From NCBI GenBank assembly GCA_946800325.1, contig OX326960.1, positions 14,842,393 to 14,906,392 on the forward strand: a stretch of DNA of 64,000 nucleotides, in the 5' to 3' direction. Shown here in pieces: positions 49,337 to 62,599 of the stretch (its first letter is position 1; every line of letters begins with the position of its first letter). The translations under genes were made by a program, and so were the position numbers. Below the pieces are notes generated by a model. The model worked only from the letters and a program-made list of their open reading frames with translations, was not told the origin of the DNA and searched no databases. Source of the stretch: Luzula sylvatica. Taxonomy: Eukaryota; Streptophyta; Magnoliopsida; Poales; Juncaceae.

Positions 49337-50327
49337 TTGAACTCCTCAAAGCGTTAAAATCTTTTTTTGAATCGAAAAACAAACTTTCTTAGTGTTTGTG
49401 AAATTTGTTGAAAAGTTATGTAGTAAAAGATACGATACAATCGATCTAAAAACACGTTATTTGAACTCCTCAAAGCGTTAAAATCATGTTTTGAATCGAA
49501 AAACAAACTTTCTTAGTGTTTGTGAAATTTGGTGAAAAGTTATGTACTAAAAGATACGATACAAATGATCCAAAAACACGTTATTTGAACTCCTCAAAGC
49601 GTTAAAATCTTGTTTTGAATCGAAAAACAAACTTTCTTAGTGTTTCTGAAATTTGGTGAAAAATTATGTAGTAAAAGATGCGACACAATTGATCTAAAAA
49701 CACGTTATTTGAACTCCTCAAAGCGTTAAAATCTTGTTTTCAATCGAAAAACAAACTTTCTTAGTGTTTGTGAAATTTGGTGAACAGTTATGTACTAAAA
49801 GATACGATACAAATGATCTAAAACACGTTATGTGAAATCCTCAAAGCGTTAAAATCTTGTTTTGAATCGAAAAACAAACTTTCTTAGTGTTTGTGAAATT
49901 TGGTGAAAAGTTATGTAGTAAAAGATATGATACAATTGATCTAAAAACACGTTATTTGAACTCCTCAAAGCGTTAAAATCTTGTTTTGAATCGAAAAACA
50001 AAATTTCTTAGTGTTTGTGAAATTTGGTGAAAAGTTATGTACTAAAAGAAACGATACAAATGATCTGAAAACACGCTATTTGAACTCCTGAAAGCGTTAA
50101 AATCTTGTTTTGAATCGAAAAACAAACTTTCTTAGTGTTTGTGAAATTTGGTGAAAAGTTATGTAGTGAAAGATACGATACAATTGATCTAAAAACACGT
50201 TATTTGAACTCCTCAAAGCGTTAAAATCTTGTTTTGAATCGAAAAACAAACTTTCTTAGTGTTTGTGAAATTTGGTGAAAAGTTATGTCATAAAAGATAC
50301 GATACAATTGATCTAAAAACACGTTAT
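49337..50327. repeat. HOR block 17: shortest block, 8 monomers
   Basis: m1-m7 followed directly by m21 (GTCATAAAAG). m7 has TAGTGAAAG but the AATTGATC/ACACG tail of another monomer, so it is itself chimeric and marks the site where m8-m20 were lost. 991 bp = 8 x 124 minus the m4 deletion. Private AAAATTTC near 49999. Confidence 0.88.
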
Positions 50328-51318
50328 TTGAACTCCTCAAAGCATTAAAATCTTTTTTTGAATCGAAAAACAAACTTTCTTAGTGTTTGTGAAATTTGTT
50401 GAAAAGTTATGTAGTAAAAGATACGATACAATCGATCTAAAAACACGTTATTTGAACTCCTCAAAGCGTTAAAATCATGTTTTGAATCGAAAAACAAACT
50501 TTCTTAGTGTTTGTGAAATTTGGTGAAAAGTTATGTACTAAAAGATACGATACAAATGATCCAAAAACACGTTATTTGAACTCCTCAAAGCGTTAAAATC
50601 TTGTTTTGAATCGAAAAACAAACTTTCTTAGTGTTTGTGAAATTTGGTGAAAAATTATGTAGTAAAAGATGCGACACAATTGATCTAAAAACATGTTATT
50701 TGAACACCTCAAAGCGTTAAAATCTTGTTTTGAATCGAAAAACAAACTTTCTTAGTGTTTGTGAAATTTGGTGAAAAGTAATGTAGTAAAAGATACGACA
50801 CAAATGATCTAAAAACATGTTATTTGAACTCCTCAAAGCGTTAAAATCTTGTTTTGAATCGAAAAACAAACTTTCTTAGTGTTTGTGAAATTTGGTGAAA
50901 AGTTATGTACTAAAAGATACGATACAAATGATCTAAAACACGTTATGTGAAATCCTCAAAGCGTTAAAATCTTGTTTTGAATCGAAAAACAAACTTTCTT
51001 AGTGTTTGTGAAATTTGGTGAAAAGTTATGTAGTAAAAGATATGATACAATTGATCTAAAAACACGTTATTTGAACTCCTCAAAGCGTTAAAATCTTGTT
51101 TTGAATCGAAAAACAAACTTTCTTAGTGTTTGTGAAATTTGGTGAAAAGTTATGTACTAAAAGAAACGATACAAATGATCTGAAAACACGCTATTTGAAC
51201 TCCTGAAAGCGTTAAAATCTTGTTTTGAATCGAAAAACAAACTTTCTTAGAGTTTGTGAAATTTGGTGAAAAGTTATGTAGTGAAAGATACGATACAAAT
51301 GATCTAAAAACATGTTAT

Positions 51319-51690
51319 TTGAACTCCCCAAAGCGTTAAAATCTTGTTTTGAATCGAAAAACAAAGTTTCTTAGTGTTTGTGAAATTTGTTGAAAAGTTA
51401 TGTACTAAAAGATACGATACAAATGATCTAAAAACACTTTATTTGAACTCCTCAAAGCGTTAAAATCTTGTTTTGAATCGAAAAACAAACTTTCTTAGTG
51501 TTTGTGAAATTTGGTGAAAAGTTATGTAGTAAAAGATACGATACAATTGATCTAAAAACACGTTATTTGAACTCCTCAAAGCGTTAAAATCTTGTTTTGA
51601 ATCGAAAAACAAAGTTTCTTAGTGTTTGTGAAATTTGTTGAAAAGTTATGTACTAAAAGATACGATACAAATGATCTAAAAACACTTTAT
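51319..51690. repeat. m8-m9-m8 amplification
   Basis: m8 (ACAAAGTTTC, GTTGAAAAG, CACTTTAT) starts at 51319, m9 at 51443 and m8 again at 51567, a 248-bp dimer repeat. The same arrangement occurs at 56650-57021 and 60864-61235, so it arose before blocks 18-20 were copied from one another. Confidence 0.88.
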
Positions 51691-54294
51691 TTGAACTCCT
51701 CAAAGCGTTAAAATCTTGTTTTGAATCGAAAAACAAACTTTCTTAGTGTTTGTGAAATTTGGTGAAAAGTTATGTACTAAAAGATACGATACAAATGATC
51801 TGAAAACACGCTATTTGAACTCCTGAAAGCGTTAAAATCTTGTTTTGAATCGAAAAACAAACTTTCTTAGTGTTTGTGAAATTTGGTGAAAAGTTATGTA
51901 GTAAAAGATACGACACAATTGATCTAAAAACACGTTATTTGAACTCCTCAAAGCGTTAAAATCTTGTTTTGAATCGAAAAACAAACTTTCTTAGTGTTTG
52001 TGAAATTTGGTGAAAAGTTATGTAGCAAAAGATACGATACAATTGATCTAAAAACACGTTATTTGTACTCCTCAAAGCGTTAAAATCTTGTTTTTAATCG
52101 AAAAACAAACTTTCTTAGTGTTTGTGAAATTTGGTGAAAAGTTATGTACTAAAAGATACGATACAAATAATCTAAAAACACGTTATTTGAACTCCTCAAA
52201 GCGTTAAAATCTTGTTTTGAATCGAAAAACAAACTTTCTTAGCGTTTGTGAAATTTGGTGAAAAGTTATGTAGTAAAAGATACGACACAATTGATCTAAA
52301 AACACGTTATTTGAACTCCTCAAAGCGTTAAAATCTTGTTTTGAATCGAAAAACAAACTTTCTTAGTGTTTGTGAAATTTGGTGAAAAGTTATGTACTAA
52401 AAGATACGATACAAATGATCTGATAACACGCTATTTGAACTCCTCAAAGCGTTAAAATCTTGTTTTGAATCGAAAAACAAACTTTCTTAGTGTTTGTGAA
52501 ATTTGGTGAAAAGTTATGTACTAAAAGATACGATACAATTGATCTAAAAACACGTTATTTGAACTCCTCAAAGCGTTAAAATCTTGTTTTGAATCGAAAA
52601 ACAAACTTTCTTAGTGTTTGTGAAATTTGGTGAAAAGTTATGTCGTAAAAGATACGATACAATTGATCTAAAAACACGTTATTTGAACTCCTCAAAGCGT
52701 TAAAATCTTGTTTTGAATCGAAAAACAAACTTTCTTAGTGTTTGTGAAATTTGTTGAAAAGTTATGTAGTAAAAGATACGATACAATTGATCTAAAAACA
52801 CGTTATTTGAACTCTTCAAAGCGTTAAAATCTTGTTTTGAATCGAAAAACAAACTTTCTTAGTGTTTGTGAAATTCGGTGAAAAGTTATGTACTAAAAGA
52901 TACGATACAAATGATCCAAAAACACGTTATTTGAACTCCTCAAAGCGTTAAAATCTTGTTTTGAATCGAAAAACAAACTTTCTTAGTGTTTGTGAAATTT
53001 GGTGAAAAGTTATGTCGTAAAAGATACGATACAATTGATCTAAAAACACGTTATTTGAACTCCTCAAAGCGTTAAAATCTTGTTTTGAATCGAAAAACAG
53101 ACTTTCTTAGTGTTTGTGAAATTTGGTGAAAAGTTATGTAGTAAAAGATACGATACAATTGATCTAAAAACACGTTATTTGAACTCCTCAAAGCGTTAAA
53201 ATCTTGATTTGAATTGAAAAACAAACTTTCTTAGTGTTCGTGAAATTTGGTGAAAAGTTATGTGGTAAAAGATACGATACAAATGATCTAAAAACACGTT
53301 AGTTGAACACCCCAAAGCGTTAAAATCTTGTTTTGAAACGAAAAACAAACTTTCTTAGTGTTTGTGAAATTTGGTGAAAAATTATGTAGTAAAAGATACG
53401 ATACAATTGATCTCAAAACACGTTATTTGAACTCCTCAAAGCGTTAAAATCTTGTTTTGAATCGAAAAACAAACTTTCTTAGTGTTTGTGAAATTTGGTG
53501 AAAAGTTATGTAGTAAAAGATACGATACAATTGATCTAAAAACACGTTATTTGAACTCCTCAAAGCGTTAAAATCTTGTTTTGAATCGAAAAACAAACTT
53601 TCTTAGTGTTTGTGAAATTTGGTGAAAAGTTATGTCGTAAAAGATACGATACAATTGATCTAAAAACACGTTATTTGAACTCCTCAAAGCGTTAAAATCT
53701 TGTTTTGAATCGAAAAACAAACTTTCTTATTGTTTGTGAAATTTGTTGAAAAGTTATGTAGTAAAAGATACGATACAATTGATCTAAAAACACGTTATTT
53801 GAACTCTTCAAAGCGTTAAAATCTTGTTTTGAATCGAAAAACAAACTTTCTTAGTGTTTGTGAAATTTGGTGAAAAGTTATGTACTAAAAGATACGATAC
53901 AAATGATCCAAAAACACGTTATTCGAACTCCTCAAAGCGTTAAAATCTTGTTTTGAATCGAAAAACAAACTTTCTTAGTGTTTGTGAAATTTGGTGAAAA
54001 ATTATGTAGTAAAAGATGCGACACAATTGATCTAAAAACACGTTATTTGAACTCCTCAAAGCGTTAAAATCTTGTTTTGAATCGAAAAACAAACTTTCTT
54101 AGTGTTTGTGAAATTTGGTGAAAAATTATGTAGTAAAAGATACGATACAATTGATCTCAAAACACGTTATTTGAACTCCTCAAAGCGTTAAAATCTTGTT
54201 TTGAATCGAAAAACAAACTTTCTTAGTGTTTGTGAAATTTGGTGAAAAGTTATGTAGTAAAAGATACGATACAATTGATCTAAAAACACGTTAT

Positions 54295-54790
54295 TTGAAC
54301 TCCTCAAAGCGTTAAAATCTTGTTTTGAATCGAAAAACAAACTTTCTTAGTGTTTGTGAAATTTGGTGAAAAGTTATGTCGTAAAAGATACGATACAATT
54401 GATCTAAAAACACGTTATTTGAACTCCTCAAAGCGTTAAAATCTTGTTTTGAATCGAAAAACAAACTTTCTTAGTGTTTGTGAAATTTGTTGAAAAGTTA
54501 TGTAGTAAAAGATACGATACAATTGATCTAAAAACACGTTATTTGAACTCCTCAAAGCGTTAAAATCTTGTTTTGAATCGAAAAACAAACTTTCTTAGTG
54601 TTTGTGAAATTTGGTGAAAAGTTATGTCGTAAAAGATACGATACAATTGATCTAAAAACACGTTATTTGAACTCCTCAAAGCGTTAAAATCTTGTTTTGA
54701 ATCGAAAAACAAACTTTCTTAGTGTTTGTGAAATTTGTTGAAAAGTTATGTAGTAAAAGATACGATACAATTGATCTAAAAACACGTTAT
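54295..54790. repeat. GTCG/GTTG 248-bp dimer x2
   Basis: Two dimers of a GTCGTAAAAG monomer followed by a GTTGAAAAG monomer (starts 54295, 54419, 54543, 54667). Apart from these diagnostic sites the units are consensus-like. The unit after it (54791) has CTCTTC and AAAGCATT. Similar dimers occur at 58509-59004 and 63344-63839. Confidence 0.88.
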
Positions 54791-56030
54791 TTGAACTCTT
54801 CAAAGCATTAAAATCTTGTTTTGAATCGAAAAACAAACTTTCTTAGTGTTTGTGAAATTTGGTGAAAAGTTATGTACTAAAAGATACGATACAAATGATC
54901 CAAAAACACGTTATTTGAACTCCTCAAAGCGTTAAAATCTTGTTTTGAATCGAAAAACAAACTTTCTTAGTGTTTGTGAAATTTGGTGAAAAGTTATGTC
55001 GTAAAAGATACGATACAATTGATCTAAAAACACGTTATTTGAACTCCTCAAAGCGTTAAAATCTTGTTTTGAATCGAAAAACAAACTTTCTTAGTGTTTG
55101 TGAAATTTGTTGAAAAGTTATGTAGTAAAAGATACGATACAATTGATCTAAAAACACGTTATTTGAACTCTTCAAAGCGTTAAAATCTTGTTTTGAATCG
55201 AAAAACAAACTTTCTTAGTGTTTGTGAAATTTGGTGAAAAGTTATGTACTAAAAGAAACGATACAAATGATCTGAAAACACGCTATTTGAACTCCTGAAA
55301 CCGTTAAAATCTTGTTTTGAATCGAAAAACAAACTTTCTTAGTGTTTGTGAAATTTGGTGAAAAGTTACGTAGTAAAAGATACGATACAATTGATCTAAA
55401 AACACGTTATTTGAACTCCTCAAAGCGTTAAAATCTTGATTTGAATTGAAAAACAAACTTTCTTAGTGTTTGTGAAATTTGGTGAAAAGTTATGTAGTAA
55501 AAGATACGATACAATTGATCCAAAAACACGTTATTTGAACTCCTCAAAGCGTTAAAATCTTGATTTGAATTGAAAAACAAACTTTCTTAGTGTTCGTGAA
55601 ATTTGGTGAAAAGTTATGTGGTAAAAGATACGATACAAATGATCTAAAAACACGTTAGTTGAACACCCCAAAGCGTTAAAATCTTGTTTTGAAACGAAAA
55701 ACAAACATTCTTAGTGTTTGTGAAATTTGGTGAAAAATTATGTAGTAAAAGATACGATACAATTGATCTCAAAACACGTTATTTGAACTCCTCAAAGCGT
55801 TAAAATCTTGTTTTGAATTGAAAAACAAACTTTCTTAGTGTTTGTGAAATTTGGTGAAAAGTTATGTCGTAAAAGATACGATACAATTGATCTAAAAACA
55901 CGTTATTTGAACTCCTCAAAGCGTTAAAATCTTGTTTTGAATCGAAAAACAAACTTTCTTAGTGTTTGTGAAATTTGGTGAAAAGTTATGTCATAAAAGA
56001 TACGATACAATTGATCTAAAAACACGTTAT

Positions 56031-56154
56031 TTGAACTCCTCAAAGCATTAAAATCTTTTTTTGAATCGAAAAACAAACTTTCTTAGTGTTTGTGAAATTT
56101 GGTGAAAAGTAATGTAGTAAAAGATACGACACAAATGATCTAAAAACATGTTAT
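56031..56154. repeat. Chimeric monomer m1/m3b, first copy
   Basis: AAAGCATT and the T run of m1, then GGTGAAAAGTAATG, GACACAAATG and AACATG of m3b. m2 and m3, which normally lie between them, are missing. The same fusion at 60245-60368 shows that it predates the 4,214-bp duplication. Confidence 0.9.
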
Positions 56155-57517
56155 TTGAACTCCTCAAAGCGTTAAAATCTTGTTTTGAATCGAAAAACAA
56201 ACTTTCTTAGTGTTTGTGAAATTTGGTGAAAAGTTATGTACTAAAAGATACGATACAAATGATCTAAAACACGTTATGTGAAATCCTCAAAGCGTTAAAA
56301 TCTTGTTTTGAATCGAAAAACAAACTTTCTTAGTGTTTGTGAAATTTGGTGAAAAGTTATGTAGTAAAAGATATGATACAATTGATCTAAAAACACGTTA
56401 TTTGAACTCCTCAAAGCGTTAAAATCTTGTTTTGAATCGAAAAACAAACTTTCTTAGTGTTTGTGAAATTTGGTGAAAAGTTATGTACTAAAAGAAACGA
56501 TACAAATGATCTGAAAACACGCTATTTGAACTCCTGAAAGCGTTAAAATCTTGTTTTGAATCGAAAAACAAACTTTCTTAGAGTTTGTGAAATTTGGTGA
56601 AAAGTTATGTAGTGAAAGATACGATACAAATGATCTAAAAACATGTTATTTGAACTCCTCAAAGCGTTAAAATCTTGTTTTGAATCGAAAAACAAAGTTT
56701 CTTAGTGTTTGTGAAATTTGTTGAAAAGTTATGTACTAAAAGATACGATACAAATGATCTAAAAACACTTTATTTGAACTCCTCAAAGCGTTAAAATCTT
56801 GTTTTGAATCGAAAAACAAACTTTCTTAGTGTTTGTGAAATTTGGTGAAAAGTTATGTAGTAAAAGATACGATACAATTGATCTAAAAACACGTTATTTG
56901 AACTCCTCAAAGCGTTAAAATCTTGTTTTGAATCGAAAAACAAAGTTTCTTAGTGTTTGTGAAATTTGTTGAAAAGTTATGTACTAAAAGATACGATACA
57001 AATGATCTAAAAACACTTTATTTGAACTCCTCAAAGCGTTAAAATCTTGTTTTGAATCGAAAAACAAACTTTCTTAGTGTTTGTGAAATTTGGTGAAAAG
57101 TTATGTACTAAAAGATACGATACAAATGATCTGAAAACACGCTATTTGAACTCCTGAAAGCGTTAAAATCTTGTTTTGAATCGAAAAACAAACTTTCTTA
57201 GTGTTTGTGAAATTTGGTGAAAAGTTATGTAGTAAAAGATACGACACAATTGATCTAAAAACACGTTATTTGAACTCCTCAAAGCGTTAAAATCTTGTTT
57301 TGAATCGAAAAACAAACTTTCTTAGTGTTTGTGAAATTTGGTGAAAAGTTATGTAGCAAAAGATACGATACAATTGATCTAAAAACACGTTATTTGTACT
57401 CCTCAAAGCGTTAAAATCTTGTTTTGAATCGAAAAACAAACTTTCTTAGTGTTTGTGAAATTTGGTGAAAAGTTATGTACTAAAAGATACGATACAAATA
57501 ATCTAAAAACACGTTAT

Positions 57518-57640
57518 TTGAACTCCTCAAAGCGTTAAAATCTTGTTTTGAATCGAAAAACAAACTTTCTTAGCGTTTGTGAAATTTGGTGAAAAGTTAT
57601 GTAGTAAAAGATACGACACAATTGATCTAAAAACACGTTT
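57518..57640. repeat. 123-bp m14 monomer (A lost near its end)
   Basis: The end reads CACGTTTTTGAAC across the joint instead of CACGTTATTTGAAC, one base short. The identical deletion occurs at 61732-61854, exactly 4,214 bp away, and was not seen elsewhere. It tags blocks 19 and 20 as copies of one unit. Confidence 0.92.
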
Positions 57641-58508
57641 TTGAACTCCTCAAAGCGTTAAAATCTTGTTTTGAATCGAAAAACAAACTTTCTTAGTGTT
57701 TGTGAAATTTGGTGAAAAGTTATGTACTAAAAGATACGATACAAATGATCTGAAAACACGCTATTTGAACTCCTCAAAGCGTTAAAATCTTGTTTTGAAT
57801 CGAAAAACAAACTTTCTTAGTGTTTGTGAAATTTGGTGAAAAGTTATGTACTAAAAGATACGATACAATTGATCTAAAAACACGTTATTTGAACTCCTCA
57901 AAGCGTGAAAATCTTGTTTTGAATCGAAAAACAGACTTTCTTAGTGTTTGTGAAATTTGGTGAAAAGTTATGTAGTAAAAGATACGATACAATTGATCTA
58001 AAAACACGTTATTTGAACTCCTCAAAGCGTTAAAATCTTGATTTGAATTGAAAAACAAACTTTCTTAGTGTTCGTGAAATTTGGTGAAAAGTTATGTGGT
58101 AAAAGATACGATACAAATGATCTAAAAACACGTTAGTTGAACACCCCAAAGCGTTAAAATCTTGTTTTGAAACGAAAAACAAACTTTCTTAGTGTTTGTG
58201 AAATTTGGTGAAAAATTATGTAGTAAAAGATACGATACAATTGATCTCAAAACACGTTATTTGAACTCCTCAAAGCGTTAAAATCTTGTTTTGAATCGAA
58301 AAACAAACTTTCTTAGTGTTTGTGAAATTTGGTGAAAAGTTATGTAGTAAAAGATACGATACAATTGATCTAAAAACACGTTATTTGAACTCCTCAAAGC
58401 GTTAAAATCTTGTTTTGAATCGAAAAACAAAGTTTCTTAGTGTTTGTGAAATTTGTTGAAAAGTTATGTACTAAAAGATACGATACAAATGATCTAAAAA
58501 CACTTTAT

Positions 58509-59004
58509 TTGAACTCCTCAAAGCGTTAAAATCTTGTTTTGAATCGAAAAACAAACTTTCTTAGTGTTTGTGAAATTTGGTGAAAAGTTATGTCGTAAAA
58601 GATACGATACAATTGATCTAAAAACACGTTATTTGAACTCCTCAAAGCGTTAAAATCTTGTTTTGAATCGAAAAACAAACTTTCTTAGTGTTTGTGAAAT
58701 TTGTTGAAAAGTTATGTAGTAAAAGATACGATACAATTGATCTAAAAACACGTTATTTGAACTCCTCAAAGCGTTAAAATCTTGTTTTGAATCGAAAAAC
58801 AAACTTTCTTAGTGTTTGTGAAATTTGGTGAAAAGTTATGTCGTAAAAGATACGATACAATTGATCTAAAAACACGTTATTTGAACTCCTCAAAGCGTTA
58901 AAATCTTGTTTTGAATCGAAAAACAAACTTTCTTAGTGTTTGTGAAATTTGTAGAAAAGTTATGTAGTAAAAGATACGATACAATTGATCTAAAAACACG
59001 TTAT
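58509..59004. repeat. GTCG/GTTG dimers in block 19
   Basis: GTCG units start at 58509 and 58757, GTTG units at 58633 and 58881, the last with GTAGAAAAG. A CTCTTC unit follows at 59005, then another GTCG (59129), GTTG (59253) and CTCTTC (59377) set. The stretch parallels 54295-55286 of block 18. Confidence 0.86.
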
Positions 59005-60244
59005 TTGAACTCTTCAAAGCGTTAAAATCTTGTTTTGAATCGAAAAACAAACTTTCTTAGTGTTTGTGAAATTTGGTGAAAAGTTATGTACTAAAAGATA
59101 CGATACAAATGATCCAAAAACACGTTATTTGAACTCCTCAAAGCGTTAAAATCTTGTTTTGAATCGAAAAACAAACTTTCTTAGTGTTTGTGAAATTTGG
59201 TGAAAAGTTATGTCGTAAAAGATACGATACAATTGATCTAAAAACACGTTATTTGAACTCCTCAAAGCGTTAAAATCTTGTTTTGAATCGAAAAACAAAC
59301 TTTCTTAGTGTTTGTGAAATTTGTTGAAAAGTTATGTAGTAAAAGATACGATACAATTGATCTAAAAACACGTTATTTGAACTCTTCAAAGCGTTAAAAT
59401 CTTGTTTTGAATCGAAAAACAAACTTTCTTAGTGTTTGTGAAATTTGGTGAAAAGTTATGTACTAAAAGAAACGATACAAATGATCTGAAAACACGCTAT
59501 TTGAACTCCTGAAACCGTTAAAATCTTGTTTTGAATCGAAAAACAAACTTTCTTAGTGTTTGTGAAATTTGGTGAAAAGTTACGTAGTAAAAGATACGAT
59601 ACAATTGATCTAAAAACACGTTATTTGAACTCCTCAAAGCGTTAAAATCTTGATTTGAATTGAAAAACAAACTTTCTTAGTGTTTGTGAAATTTGGTGAA
59701 AAGTTATGTAGTAAAAGATACGATACAATTGATCCAAAAACACGTTATTTGAACTCCTCAAAGCGTTAAAATCTTGATTTGAATTGAAAAACAAACTTTC
59801 TTAGTGTTCGTGAAATTTGGTGAAAAGTTATGTGGTAAAAGATACGATACAAATGATCTAAAAACACGTTAGTTGAACACCCCAAAGCGTTAAAATCTTG
59901 TTTTGAAACGAAAAACAAACTTTCTTAGTGTTTGTGAAATTTGGTGAAAAATTATGTAGTAAAAGATACGATACAATTGATCTCAAAACACGTTATTTGA
60001 ACTCCTCAAAGCGTTAAAATCTTGTTTTGAATTGAAAAACAAACTTTCTTAGTGTTTGTGAAATTTGGTGAAAAGTTATGTCGTAAAAGATACGATACAA
60101 TTGATCTAAAAACACGTTATTTGAACTCCTCAAAGCGTTAAAATCTTGTTTTGAATCGAAAAACAAACTTTCTTAGTGTTTGTGAAATTTGGTGAAAAGT
60201 TATGTCATAAAAGATACGATACAATTGATCTAAAAACACGTTAT

Positions 60245-60368
60245 TTGAACTCCTCAAAGCATTAAAATCTTTTTTTGAATCGAAAAACAAACTTTCTTAG
60301 TGTTTGTGAAATTTGGTGAAAAGTAATGTAGTAAAAGATACGACACAAATGATCTAAAAACATGTTAT
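60245..60368. repeat. Chimeric monomer m1/m3b, second copy
   Basis: Same fusion as at 56031-56154 (T run followed by AAGTAATGTAG and AACATG), 4,214 bp downstream. Confidence 0.9.
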
Positions 60369-61731
60369 TTGAACTCCTCAAAGCGTTAAAATCTTGTTTT
60401 GAATCGAAAAACAAACTTTCTTAGTGTTTGTGAAATTTGGTGAAAAGTTATGTACTAAAAGATACGATACAAATGATCTAAAACACGTTATGTGAAATCC
60501 TCAAAGCGTTAAAATCTTGTTTTGAATCGAAAAACAAACTTTCTTAGTGTTTGTGAAATTTGGTGAAAAGTTATGTAGTAAAAGATATGATACAATTGAT
60601 CTAAAAACACGTTATTTGAACTCCTCAAAGCGTTAAAATCTTGTTTTGAATCGAAAAACAAACTTTCTTAGTGTTTGTGAAATTTGGTGAAAAGTTATGT
60701 ACTAAAAGAAACGATACAAATGATCTGAAAACACGCTATTTGAACTCCTGAAAGCGTTAAAATCTTGTTTTGAATCGAAAAACAAACTTTCTTAGAGTTT
60801 GTGAAATTTGGTGAAAAGTTATGTAGTGAAAGATACGATACAAATGATCTAAAAACATGTTATTTGAACTCCTCAAAGCGTTAAAATCTTGTTTTGAATC
60901 GAAAAACAAAGTTTCTTAGTGTTTGTGAAATTTGTTGAAAAGTTATGTACTAAAAGATACGATACAAATGATCTAAAAACACTTTATTTGAACTCCTCAA
61001 AGCGTTAAAATCTTGTTTTGAATCGAAAAACAAACTTTCTTAGTGTTTGTGAAATTTGGTGAAAAGTTATGTAGTAAAAGATACGATACAATTGATCTAA
61101 AAACACGTTATTTGAACTCCTCAAAGCGTTAAAATCTTGTTTTGAATCGAAAAACAAAGTTTCTTAGTGTTTGTGAAATTTGTTGAAAAGTTATGTACTA
61201 AAAGATACGATACAAATGATCTAAAAACACTTTATTTGAACTCCTCAAAGCGTTAAAATCTTGTTTTGAATCGAAAAACAAACTTTCTTAGTGTTTGTGA
61301 AATTTGGTGAAAAGTTATGTACTAAAAGATACGATACAAATGATCTGAAAACACGCTATTTGAACTCCTGAAAGCGTTAAAATCTTGTTTTGAATCGAAA
61401 AACAAACTTTCTTAGTGTTTGTGAAATTTGGTGAAAAGTTATGTAGTAAAAGATACGGCACAATTGATCTAAAAACACGTTATTTGAACTCCTCAAAGCG
61501 TTAAAATCTTGTTTTGAATCGAAAAACAAACTTTCTTAGTGTTTGTGAAATTTGGTGAAAAGTTATGTAGCAAAAGATACGATACAATTGATCTAAAAAC
61601 ACGTTATTTGTACTCCTCAAAGCGTTAAAATCTTGTTTTGAATCGAAAAACAAACTTTCTTAGTGTTTGTGAAATTTGGTGAAAAGTTATGTACTAAAAG
61701 ATACGATACAAATAATCTAAAAACACGTTAT

Positions 61732-61854
61732 TTGAACTCCTCAAAGCGTTAAAATCTTGTTTTGAATCGAAAAACAAACTTTCTTAGCGTTTGTGAAATT
61801 TGGTGAAAAGTTATGTAGTAAAAGATACGACACAATTGATCTAAAAACACGTTT
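61732..61854. repeat. 123-bp m14 monomer, second copy
   Basis: Repeats the one-base loss of 57518-57640 (CACGTTTTTGAAC at the joint), 4,214 bp downstream. Confidence 0.92.
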
Positions 61855-62474
61855 TTGAACTCCTCAAAGCGTTAAAATCTTGTTTTGAATCGAAAAACAA
61901 ACTTTCTTAGTGTTTGTGAAATTTGGTGAAAAGTTATGTACTAAAAGATACGATACAAATGATCTGAAAACACGCTATTTGAACTCCTCAAAGCGTTAAA
62001 ATCTTGTTTTGAATCGAAAAACAAACTTTCTTAGTGTTTGTGAAATTTGGTGAAAAGTTATGTACTAAAAGATACGATACAATTGATCTAAAAACACGTT
62101 ATTTGAACTCCTCAAAGCGTGAAAATCTTGTTTTGAATCGAAAAACAGACTTTCTTAGTGTTTGTGAAATTTGGTGAAAAGTTATGTAGTAAAAGATACG
62201 ATACAATTGATCTAAAAACACGTTATTTGAACTCCTCAAATCGTTAAAATCTTGATTTGAATTGAAAAACAAACTTTCTTAGTGTTCGTGAAATTTGGTG
62301 AAAAGTTATGTGGTAAAAGATACGATACAAATGATCTAAAAACACGTTAGTTGAACACCCCAAAGCGTTAAAATCTTGTTTTGAAACGAAAAACAAACTT
62401 TCTTAGTGTTTGTGAAATTTGGTGAAAAATTATGTAGTAAAAGATACGATACAATTGATCTCAAAACACGTTAT

Positions 62475-62599
62475 TTGAACTCCTCAAAGCGTTAAAATCT
62501 TGTTTTGAATCGAAAAACAAACTTTCTTAGTGTTTGTGAAATTTGGTGAAAAGTTATGTAGTAAAAGATACGATACAATTGATCTAAAAACAACGTTAT
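62475..62599. repeat. 125-bp monomer (only insertion seen)
   Basis: Reads AAAAACAACGTTAT instead of AAAAACACGTTAT near 62586-62599, one base longer than consensus. It is the only over-length monomer I found. It sits at the point where block 20 stops resembling block 19 and starts resembling block 18. Confidence 0.9.

Larger units (their letters stand above)
50328..56030. repeat. HOR block 18: 46 monomers rich in GTCG/GTTG dimers
   Basis: m1-m3, m3b, m4', m5-m9, m8 again, then m10-m14 types. A long stretch (52559-55286) follows, built of units with GTCGTAAAAG, GTTGAAAAG and GAACTCTTC heads mixed with m18, m19 and GATGCGACAC types. It ends in m16-m21 of subfamily B. The GTCG/GTTG units start at 52559/52683, 53551/53675, 54295/54419, 54543/54667 and 54915/55039. 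This is the most reshuffled stretch in the window and the apparent parent of blocks 19 and 20. Confidence 0.87.
56031..60244. repeat. HOR block 19: 34 monomers, 4,214-bp unit copy 1
   Basis: Begins with a chimeric m1/m3b monomer, then m4', m5-m9, m8, m10-m14 types, an ACAGAC unit, m18, m19, a consensus unit, m8 (58385), GTCG/GTTG dimers and m16-m21. 34 x 124 minus 2: the m4' deletion and a second deletion at about 57638. Its first half matches block 20 base for base in rare states (the deletion, GCGTGAAAATC, ACAGAC). Relative to block 18 it lacks four monomers before the ACAGAC unit. Private GTAGAAAAG near 58951. Confidence 0.9.
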
